From Cyanobacteria bacterium M_surface_7_m2_037 (GTDB taxonomy: Bacteria > Cyanobacteriota > Cyanobacteriia > PCC-6307 > Cyanobiaceae), in contig VGPP01000057.1 in the NCBI GenBank assembly GCA_016882585.1, positions 1-9,862 on the forward strand: a DNA stretch of 9,862 nt, given 5' to 3'. The stretch's first letter is position 1, and every line of letters begins with the position of its first letter. Shown piece after piece: positions 1 through 5,617 of this stretch. The position numbers were made by a program, and so were the translations under genes. The notes below the pieces were generated by a model. The model searched no databases, was not told where the DNA came from, and worked only from the letters and a program-made list of their open reading frames with translations.

Positions 1-5
1 GCTGA

Positions 6-1424
6 TCAGGCGTCGTAGTACATGGTGAATTCGTGGGGGTGCGGCCGCTGACGCAGCTGCTGCACCTCCTCGTACTTCAGGGCGATCCAGTTGTCGATGA
101 AGTCTTCGGTGAAGACGCCACCGGCCAGCAGGTACTCGTGGTCGGCCTTGAGGGCTTCCAGGGATCCGTTCAGCGAGGCGGGAACCGTGGAGATCTTGGC
201 CAGCTCTTCGGCCGACAGTTCGAACAGGTCAACGTCGGTGCCGTCGCCGGGGTCGATCTGGTTCTTGATGCCATCGATGCCGGCCATCAGCATCGCCGCG
301 AAGCCCAGATAGGGATTGGAGAGGGCGTCGCCGGAGCGGAACTCAAGACGCTTGGCCTTGGGGTTGGTGCCGGTGAGCGGGATCCGCACGGCGGCGGAGC
401 GGTTGCCCTGGGAGTACACCAGGTTCACCGGTGCTTCGAAGCCCGGTACCAGTCGCTTGTAGCTGTTGGTGGTGGGGTTTGTGAAGGCCAGGAAGCTGGG
501 GGCGTGCTTCAGCAGGCCACCGATGTACCAGCGGGCGGTCTGGGAGAGGTTGGCGTAGGTGCCTTCACCCCAGAACAGGGGCTGGCCGCCTTTCCAGAGG
601 CTCTGGTGCACGTGCATGCCGCTGCCGTTGTCGGCAAAGATCGGCTTGGGCATGAACGTGGCGGTTTTGCCGTACTTCTTGGCAACGTTGCGCACCACGT
701 ACTTGTAGATCATCACGTTGTCAGCCGCGCTGATCAGCTCGGCGAACTTGATGCCGAGTTCGTGCTGAGCGGTGGCCACCTCGTGGTGTTGCTTCTCGAT
801 CGGCACGCCCAGGGCACCCATGGTGAGCAGCATTTCGCTGCGCATGTCCTGCAGGGTGTCGTTGGGGGCCACCGGGAAGTAGCCCTCCTTCAGCTGGATC
901 TTGTTGGCGAGGTTGCCACCTTCTTCGACTCGGTCGGTGTTCCAGGGGGCTTCGATCGAATCCACGCTGTAGAAGCTGGAGCCGTTGGCGCTCTTGTAGC
1001 GAACGTCGTCGAAGATGAAGAACTCGGGCTCAGGGCCGAAGTAGGCGGTGTCGGCCAGGCCGGTGGAGCCGAGGTAATCGAGAGCCTTCTGGGCGAGCGC
1101 GCGGGGGCAGCGGGCGTAGGGCTTGCCGCTGCGGGGCTCCTGAATCGAGCAGATCAGGCTGAGGGTTTTGTGGCTGTAGAAGGGGTCGATCCAGGCGGTG
1201 TTGGGGTCGGGCACCATCGCCATGTCCGACTCGTTGATCGCTTTCCAGCCGCGGATCGAGGAGCCGTCAAAGGCCACGCCTTCGCTGAAGGCGGCCTCAT
1301 CGATCAGGTCCTCACACACAGTGAGGTGCTGCCACTTGCCGTGGAGATCCACGAACTTGAGGTCAATCAGTTCGATGCCCTCGTCCTTGATCTGACGGAG
1401 GACGTCCTGGGCGGTTTTGGCCAT
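6..1424 (-). CDS. glnA: Glutamine synthetase type I (GlnA)
   Basis: ATP-dependent condensation of ammonium and glutamate to glutamine, the entry step of the cytosolic GS/GOGAT pathway; the family forms dodecamers. The 472-aa product has the usual GSI length. Visible motifs are DGSS at 53-56, the metal/glutamate site GPEPEFF at 130-136, HHEVATAQHE at 213-222, the ATP/ammonium-site block NGSGMHVHQSLW at 266-277, the flap region around E330, NRSAAVRIP at 341-349 and RLEFRSGD at 359-366. The ATG at 1424 is chosen because family similarity begins there (MAKTAQDVLRQIK). An in-frame ATG at 1586 would add 54 unrelated residues and run through the promoter. No Shine-Dalgarno is seen. The segment matching the E. 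coli adenylylation loop reads DLFEL, with F401 where E. coli has the modified Tyr397. Control is probably through NtcA, and by family knowledge through GS-inactivating factors, not adenylylation. Confidence 0.97.
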   Translation of the reverse strand: MAKTAQDVLRQIKDEGIELIDLKFVDLHGKWQHLTVCEDLIDEAAFSEGVAFDGSSIRGWKAINESDMAMVPDPNTAWIDPFYSHKTLSLICSIQEPRSGKPYARCPRALAQKALDYLGSTGLADTAYFGPEPEFFIFDDVRYKSANGSSFYSVDSIEAPWNTDRVEEGGNLANKIQLKEGYFPVAPNDTLQDMRSEMLLTMGALGVPIEKQHHEVATAQHELGIKFAELISAADNVMIYKYVVRNVAKKYGKTATFMPKPIFADNGSGMHVHQSLWKGGQPLFWGEGTYANLSQTARWYIGGLLKHAPSFLAFTNPTTNSYKRLVPGFEAPVNLVYSQGNRSAAVRIPLTGTNPKAKRLEFRSGDALSNPYLGFAAMLMAGIDGIKNQIDPGDGTDVDLFELSAEELAKISTVPASLNGSLEALKADHEYLLAGGVFTEDFIDNWIALKYEEVQQLRQRPHPHEFTMYYDA

Positions 1425-1477
1425 GACGTGAACGCTTGGAGGCTGAGAGGAAGCCCGCCTGGAACCGGGCTCGCGGG

Positions 1478-1520
1478 ACCGTACGGAGCGGCCTGACCCT
1501 CTCTGTGTATCAGTGGTAAC
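1478..1520 (-). promoter_or_regulatory. Probable NtcA-activated promoter of glnA
   Basis: Read on the minus strand, GTTACCACTGATAC (1520 to 1507) matches the NtcA consensus GTAN8TAC with one mismatch in the left half-site. After a 23-nt spacer comes TACGGT (1483 to 1478), a TAN3T -10 box. This is the known layout of class II NtcA promoters, with the site centred near -41.5. It predicts a transcription start near 1471 and a 5' leader of about 47 nt before the glnA ATG at 1424. NtcA is the global nitrogen regulator of cyanobacteria and glnA is one of its classic targets, so sequence and context agree. The transcription start is inferred from spacing. Confidence 0.72.
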
Positions 1521-1616
1521 CAAAACGCCGACTGGTGCGGTTGGATTTGCTTGCGTAACCGTTTCTGTCAACTTGATCAGATCCATGCAATCGCAAGGGA
1601 TCTGGGCGTTTGCAGG

Positions 1617-1625
1617 TGCTACGTT
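1617..1625 (+). promoter_or_regulatory. Weak candidate extended -10 for apcF
   Basis: TGCTACGTT fits the extended -10 pattern TGNTANNNT, 29 bp upstream of the apcF ATG at 1655, and would give a leader of roughly 24 nt. No convincing -35 lies upstream. This is the best plus-strand candidate I can find in the shared glnA-apcF intergenic region, but a short pattern like this easily occurs by chance. Confidence 0.2.
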
Positions 1626-1654
1626 CCGGCACAGGTGCGTCGATCCTTCACGCC

Positions 1655-2185
1655 ATGCGCGATGCCATCACCGGTCTGATCGGTCGGTACGACCAACTGG
1701 GCCGCTATTTCGATCGTGATGCGGTCGATCGCATTGCCACCTATTTCTCGCAAGCGCAGCTGCGACTGAGCGCCGTTGAGCTGATCAATCGCGAAGCCGC
1801 TGAGATCGTTCGCGAGGCCAGCCAGCGCCTGTGGCAGTCGGATCCCGAGCTGCTGCTCCCCGGCGGCAACGCCTACACCACCCGTCGCTGGGCCGCCTGC
1901 CTGCGTGACATGGATTATTTCCTGCGATACGCCAGCTACGCCCTGGTGGCCGACGACAGCACCATCCTCAATGAGCGGGTGCTCAACGGTCTCGACGACA
2001 CTTACAAGAGCCTGGGCGTGCCCACCGGCCCCACCGTGCGCAGCATCGCGCTGATGGCCGATGTGGTGTGCGAGCAACTGCTCGATGCCGGTGTGGCCAG
2101 CGCTGAACAGCTCAATGCTGTGGTGCGTGCACCGTTTGAGCACCTCTGCCGCGGCTTGGCCGACAACAACGTTCGCGCCCGCTGA
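1655..2185 (+). CDS. apcF: Allophycocyanin beta-18 subunit (ApcF)
   Basis: A beta-type phycobiliprotein of the phycobilisome core, where family knowledge puts it in place of an ApcB subunit in the trimer next to the core-membrane linker ApcE, in the energy-transfer path to the photosystems. The 176-aa product has the globin-like phycobilisome fold throughout. The bilin attachment motif is ACLRDMDYFLRY at 81-92 with chromophore cysteine C82. GGNAYTTRR at 70-78 carries N72, the asparagine methylated in beta subunits. The N-terminus (MRDAITGLIGRYD) points to ApcF and not ApcB. The ATG at 1655 is preferred because known ApcF proteins begin with this MRDA-type sequence; a TTG at 1610 would add 15 unrelated residues. 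The C-terminus after about residue 157 is slightly longer than the typical 169-aa protein. It is divergent from glnA and 50 bp upstream of the aminotransferase gene, with which it may be co-transcribed. Confidence 0.92.
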   Translation: MRDAITGLIGRYDQLGRYFDRDAVDRIATYFSQAQLRLSAVELINREAAEIVREASQRLWQSDPELLLPGGNAYTTRRWAACLRDMDYFLRYASYALVADDSTILNERVLNGLDDTYKSLGVPTGPTVRSIALMADVVCEQLLDAGVASAEQLNAVVRAPFEHLCRGLADNNVRAR

Positions 2186-2235
2186 TCACCCACGCCCCGA
2201 CTGCGTAGGCTCCACCTCACAGACCCATCTAGGCC

Positions 2236-3426
2236 TTGGCAACCACAACTCCTTCTGTGTCCGATCGGCATCGTCTGAACCTCGGTCCGATCGCCACACC
2301 GGATCGGTTGCTTCTGGGTCCTGGCCCCTCCAATGCCCACCCCACGGTGCTGCAGGCCCTGAGCCGCACCCCGATCGGGCACCTCGATCCCCTGTATGTC
2401 GCCCTGATGGGTGAGGTGCAGGAGCTGCTGCGCTACGTGTGGCAAACCGATAACCGCCTCACCTTGCCGATGAGTGGCACGGGGTCGGCGGCAATGGAAG
2501 CCACCCTGGCCAACATGGTGGAGCCCGGCGACACCGTGCTGGTGGCCGTGAAGGGCTATTTCGGCCTGCGTCTGCAGGACATGGCCGGCCGCTACCGCGC
2601 CGATGTGCGCACGATCGAGAAGCCTTGGGGTGAAGCCTTCAGCCTTGAGGAGATCGAAGCTGGCCTGAAGGAGCACCGCCCCAAGATCCTGGCGATGGTG
2701 CATGCCGAAACCTCCACCGGCGTACGCCAGCCGATGGACGGCATCGGTGACCTCTGCCGTCAGTACGACTGCCTGCTGCTGCTCGACACCGTGACGTCCC
2801 TCGGTGCCGTGCCGCTCTACCTCGATGAGTGGAAGGTGGATCTGGCCTACAGCTGCAGCCAGAAGGGCCTCAGCTGCCCGCCGGGCCTCGGCCCCTTCAC
2901 CATGGGCCCCCGCGCCGAGGAGAAGCTCGCCGCCCGCAGCGGCAAGGTGCCCAACTGGTATCTCGATGTGAGCCTGCTGAACCAGTACTGGGGCAGCGAT
3001 CGGGTGTATCACCACACCGCCCCGGTGAACATGAACTTCGGCATGCGTGAGGCCCTGCGCCTGATCGCTGAAGAAGGTCTGGAGAACGTGTGGGAGCGCC
3101 ACCGCCGCAACGCCGAGCGCCTGTGGTCGGGTCTTGAAGCGCTGGGCCTTGACTGCCACGTGCCCGCCGAGCTGCGCCTGCCCACCCTCACCACCGTTCG
3201 GATCCCTGAGGGTGTGGATGGCAAGGCCTTCACGCTCCACCTGCTCAACAAGCACGGCATCGAGGTGGGTGGCGGTCTTGGCGCCCTCGCCGGCAAGGTG
3301 TGGCGGATTGGCCTGATGGGCTACAACAGCCGCGAGGAGAACGTGGATCTGCTGCTCAACCTGCTGGAGCAGGAGCTGCCGGCCTTCCGGAGCGCAGCTC
3401 CCGTTGCTGCCGCCGCCGCTGCTTGA
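2236..3426 (+). CDS. Serine-pyruvate / alanine-glyoxylate aminotransferase (class V, PLP)
   Basis: A class V PLP aminotransferase that probably moves the amino group of alanine or serine to glyoxylate, making glycine in photorespiration; exact donor preference cannot be read from sequence. The 396-aa product has LLGPGPSNAHP at 26-36, the PLP phosphate region SGTGSAAMEA at 80-89, D184 in LLLDTVTSLG (pyridine nitrogen), the Schiff-base lysine K210 in SCSQKGLSCPPG, and R357 in WRIGLMG (substrate carboxylate). The start is TTG at 2236, giving MATTTPSVSD; no in-frame ATG lies near it, and it agrees with the N-termini I recall for picocyanobacterial homologues. The gene lies 50 bp after apcF in the same direction. 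Its last 71 bp overlap the 3' end of tadA on the other strand, where it encodes a low-complexity alanine-rich tail (PVAAAAAA) beyond the conserved fold. Confidence 0.92.
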   Translation: MATTTPSVSDRHRLNLGPIATPDRLLLGPGPSNAHPTVLQALSRTPIGHLDPLYVALMGEVQELLRYVWQTDNRLTLPMSGTGSAAMEATLANMVEPGDTVLVAVKGYFGLRLQDMAGRYRADVRTIEKPWGEAFSLEEIEAGLKEHRPKILAMVHAETSTGVRQPMDGIGDLCRQYDCLLLLDTVTSLGAVPLYLDEWKVDLAYSCSQKGLSCPPGLGPFTMGPRAEEKLAARSGKVPNWYLDVSLLNQYWGSDRVYHHTAPVNMNFGMREALRLIAEEGLENVWERHRRNAERLWSGLEALGLDCHVPAELRLPTLTTVRIPEGVDGKAFTLHLLNKHGIEVGGGLGALAGKVWRIGLMGYNSREENVDLLLNLLEQELPAFRSAAPVAAAAAA

Positions 3427-3913
3427 ACCAGCGCTCGAGCTGATCAGCGCACTGCTTCGCTTCCACCCCGCCCACCACCTGCATGTGGTGGTGGGCGGTT
3501 GGGCTGGTGCTCAGATCGAGCACACCACCCAGCGCGCCCCGTTTGGGGTCGCTGGCACCAAACACCACCTGCCCCACCCGGGCTTGCACCAACGCCCCCG
3601 CACACATGGGGCAGGGCTCCAGGGTCACGAGCAGGGTGCAGTCGTTGAAGCGCCAATCGCCCCGCAGGCGAGCCGCCTGCTGCAACGCCACCAGTTCGGC
3701 ATGGCCTAGGGGCTGTTGGTCGTGCTCACGGCGATTGCTGCCCCAGCCCACAGCTCTGCCCTGGCCATCCACCACCACCGCGGCCACGGGAATTTCGCCC
3801 TGACCGCCCACCACCTCAGCGCGCCTGAGCAGCCGCTGCATCCACAGGAGTTGCTCCGCCGGCCTCAGATCATCTGCCCACGCTCTGAGCACAATGCCAG
3901 CGCCTGATCCCAT
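3356..3913 (-). CDS. tadA: tRNA-specific adenosine deaminase TadA
   Basis: Zinc-dependent deaminase expected to convert wobble A34 to inosine in tRNA-Arg(ACG), allowing CGU/CGC/CGA decoding. Of 185 residues, the catalytic signature is HAE at 71-73 (H71 zinc ligand, E73 proton shuttle) with PCPMC at 100-104 (C101, C104 zinc ligands). N-terminal GEIPVAAVVVD and DPKRGALGG at 122-130 are typical of TadA rather than of cytidine deaminases. The start is uncertain. ATG at 3913 is used; GTG at 3892 (7 residues shorter) is also plausible, while ATG at 3841 would cut into helix 1, judged from alignment to E. coli TadA. The C-terminal extension after the conserved RRRQQREL stretch is Ala/Pro-rich and overlaps the aminotransferase gene. 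It is divergent from the decarboxylase gene with almost no space between them. Confidence 0.93.
   Translation of the reverse strand: MGSGAGIVLRAWADDLRPAEQLLWMQRLLRRAEVVGGQGEIPVAAVVVDGQGRAVGWGSNRREHDQQPLGHAELVALQQAARLRGDWRFNDCTLLVTLEPCPMCAGALVQARVGQVVFGASDPKRGALGGVLDLSTSPTAHHHMQVVGGVEAKQCADQLERWFKQRRRQQRELRSGRPAAPAPAG
3468..3498. repeat. Perfect 12-bp inverted repeat (hairpin) inside tadA
   Basis: Left arm CCGCCCACCACC (3468-3479), loop TGCATGT (3480-3486), right arm GGTGGTGGGCGG (3487-3498). All 12 pairs match and are mostly G-C, so either transcript could fold here. It begins 42 bp after the aminotransferase stop, where a terminator for the rightward transcript would be expected, but only two T residues follow it. 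It therefore lacks the U-tract of a standard intrinsic terminator. On the tadA strand the arms encode the HHHMQVVGG segment, which may explain part of the symmetry. Confidence 0.6.
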
Positions 3914-3929
3914 CCCGCCATTGGTGAGA

Positions 3930-5381
3930 ATGGGCCAACCCTGTAGCGCCCCCTTGGCTCCAGCCCCTCAGCACGAGCCAGCGGCCGCGCCTTCTTTGCC
4001 GCTGTTTCCCGACCCCTCTCGGCTGGATGGTGATCTGCTGGCCTTTCTGCAGCAGGCCAGTGATCAGCTGTGCCGCTGGTGGGGGGAGTCCAGCCAGCGT
4101 TCACCCCTGCCGCTGCTGAGTGTGCTGCCGGAGGTGGCCCCCGCCACAGACGGGCTCGATCCGTTGGCGCTGCTCGATGACCTCCAGCTGGTGATGGATG
4201 GTGCGTTCAACCCGGTGCACCCGGGTTCGATGGCCCACCTGGATCCGCCTCCACTCACTGCCTCGGTGGCAGCGGATCTGATTTGCGCCGGCCTCAACAA
4301 CAACCTGCTGGCGGAGGAGCTGTCGCCCAGCCTGTCGCGGCTGGAGCGCAGCCTTTGCGCCTGGATGGGTGAACGCCTGGGGCTTGGCGCGCAAGCCGGT
4401 GGGGTGGCGGCCAGTGGCGGCAGCCTGAGCAATCTGATGGCGTTGGTGGTGGCGCGTCAGCAGCGCAAGCTGCTTGGCGTTCAAGACGCGCTGGTGTTCT
4501 GCAGCGCCGATGCCCATGTGTCGATTGCCAAGGCACTGGCGGTGATGGGCTTGCCGCCCTCGGCCCTGCGGCCCGTGCCGGTGGCTGGCTGCGGCGGCCT
4601 GGATGTGGATCAGCTCGCGGCGCAGCTCGATGCGGCACTGGAGGCTGGCCAGCCCGTGCTGGCTGTGGTGGCCACCGCTGGCACCACCGTGCGCGGTGCC
4701 ATCGATCCGTTGGCTGAGGTGGCAGGGCTCTGCCGCGCCCGTGAGATCTGGCTGCATGTGGATGGGGCGATCGGAGCCGTGTTTGCGCTCAGCTCCCGTC
4801 ATGCCGCTGTGGTGCAGGGCATCGGGCTGGCTGATTCGCTCACGGTGAATCCGCAGAAGCTGCTGGGTATCACCAAAACCTCCTCGTTGCTGCTGCTGCG
4901 CCGGCCCGATGCGCTGGCGTCCTGCTTTGCCACCGGACTGCCCTACATGGAGCCCAGCTGGGCGGAAGCCCATGGCGGTGAATGCGGTGTGCAGGGCACC
5001 CGCCCCGCCGAGGTGCTGAAGCTCTGGCTGGGCCTGCGCCAGCTCGGGTTGAAGGGCATTGAGCAGGTTTTGAGCGGCGCCATCGAACGCCGCCAACGGC
5101 TGCAGGCGTTGCTGGAGCCATTGCCGCTTGAGCTCCGCAGCGGTCCGCTGCACCTGCTGGCCTTCACCCCTCAGCACCTCTCAACGGCGGAGGCGGAGCA
5201 CTGGTCGCAGCAGACGCGCCATCGCCTGCTTGAACAGCAGCTGATGCTCTCGCGGCCCCTGTATCAAGGGCGCCATCACCTCAAGGCCGTGCTGGGCAAC
5301 CCCCACACCGGCGCCGCCGAGCTCGAGGCAGTGGCTGAGGTGGTGGCGGCGTCTCTGCCTGCTTCGCTACCCCTTCGCTGA
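3930..5381 (+). CDS. Group II PLP-dependent decarboxylase (DABA/Glu/Asp-type)
   Basis: A fold-type I PLP decarboxylase of the group II family, which includes glutamate, aspartate, cysteine-sulfinate, 2,4-diaminobutyrate and aromatic amino acid decarboxylases; the substrate cannot be fixed from sequence. Numbering from the ATG at 3930 (483 aa): HPGSMAHLDPPP near 97-108 in the substrate region, PLP phosphate loop ASGGSLSNL at 161-169, H196 in SADAHVSIAKA (stacks on the ring), TAGTT at 249-253, D278 in LHVDGAIGA (pyridine nitrogen) and the Schiff-base K310 in NPQKLLG. Relatives usually have His before this Lys (NPHK in GAD/CSAD); here it is Gln. An ATG at 3894 would add 12 Pro-rich residues but would overlap the tadA start, so 3930 is preferred. 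The cytosolic product could feed beta-alanine or polyamine synthesis, but that is speculation. Confidence 0.85.
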   Translation: MGQPCSAPLAPAPQHEPAAAPSLPLFPDPSRLDGDLLAFLQQASDQLCRWWGESSQRSPLPLLSVLPEVAPATDGLDPLALLDDLQLVMDGAFNPVHPGSMAHLDPPPLTASVAADLICAGLNNNLLAEELSPSLSRLERSLCAWMGERLGLGAQAGGVAASGGSLSNLMALVVARQQRKLLGVQDALVFCSADAHVSIAKALAVMGLPPSALRPVPVAGCGGLDVDQLAAQLDAALEAGQPVLAVVATAGTTVRGAIDPLAEVAGLCRAREIWLHVDGAIGAVFALSSRHAAVVQGIGLADSLTVNPQKLLGITKTSSLLLLRRPDALASCFATGLPYMEPSWAEAHGGECGVQGTRPAEVLKLWLGLRQLGLKGIEQVLSGAIERRQRLQALLEPLPLELRSGPLHLLAFTPQHLSTAEAEHWSQQTRHRLLEQQLMLSRPLYQGRHHLKAVLGNPHTGAAELEAVAEVVAASLPASLPLR

Positions 5382-5389
5382 TTCGCCGC

Positions 5390-5617
5390 ATGACTGCTCC
5401 TCAGACCCGCGGCCGCTGGGTGGCCATCGTGACGGGCGCGATCTCGATCCTGATCGCCGTGGCCTATCTGGTGCTGATCACCGTGCTGGATTCCCGCGGA
5501 CCTCTGCTGCCGCCACCGCCGGAGGCCATGGGGATCGGCGTTAGCGCCGCCCCTCCGGCCGCGGTGGTAGCTGCTCCCGCTTCTGCTGACGCTGCAACGG
5601 CTCCACCACGCGGCTGA
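5390..5617 (+). CDS. Small single-helix membrane protein, function unknown
   Basis: Predicted 75 aa. A short polar N-terminus (MTAPQTRGR) precedes one hydrophobic helix at about residues 10-33, then LDSRGPLLPPPPEAMG and a low-complexity Ala/Pro/Val tail. This suggests a single-pass inner-membrane or thylakoid protein. I do not recognise a named family, though the helix followed by the LDSRGPLLPPPPEA stretch resembles small conserved proteins I recall from picocyanobacteria. The ATG lies 8 bp after the decarboxylase stop, so the two are probably co-transcribed. The last 77 bp, encoding the low-complexity tail, overlap the 3' end of the GTPase gene on the other strand. The tail could partly be a by-product of antisense coding, but the conserved-looking N-terminal part lies outside the overlap. 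Confidence 0.6.
   Translation: MTAPQTRGRWVAIVTGAISILIAVAYLVLITVLDSRGPLLPPPPEAMGIGVSAAPPAAVVAAPASADAATAPPRG

Noticed and set aside
33..1496. Long open plus-strand frame antisense to glnA
   Set aside because: It mirrors glnA codon structure in a GC-rich genome, has no recognisable domain and is rich in Gly/Val/His, as expected of an antisense shadow.
1543..1571. Consensus TTGACA -35 on the minus strand (1571 to 1566) as a second glnA promoter
   Set aside because: At 17-bp spacing the -10 position reads AAATCC, a poor match, so a promoter call is not supported.
1425..1586. 54-residue N-terminal extension of GlnA from an ATG at 1586
   Set aside because: It is unlike any GlnA N-terminus I know, and it would place the NtcA site and -10 box inside the coding region.
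2002..3255. 417-codon minus-strand frame across apcF and the aminotransferase gene
   Set aside because: It lies opposite two well-supported genes, its composition is His/Gln/Ala-rich and no domain is visible.
4208..4226. Short inverted repeat AACCCGG...CCGGGTT in the decarboxylase gene
   Set aside because: Only 7-bp arms inside coding sequence; such repeats are expected by chance at this GC content.
4101..5177. 358-codon minus-strand frame opposite the decarboxylase
   Set aside because: Gln/His-rich shadow of a gene with an intact PLP active site; no family features.
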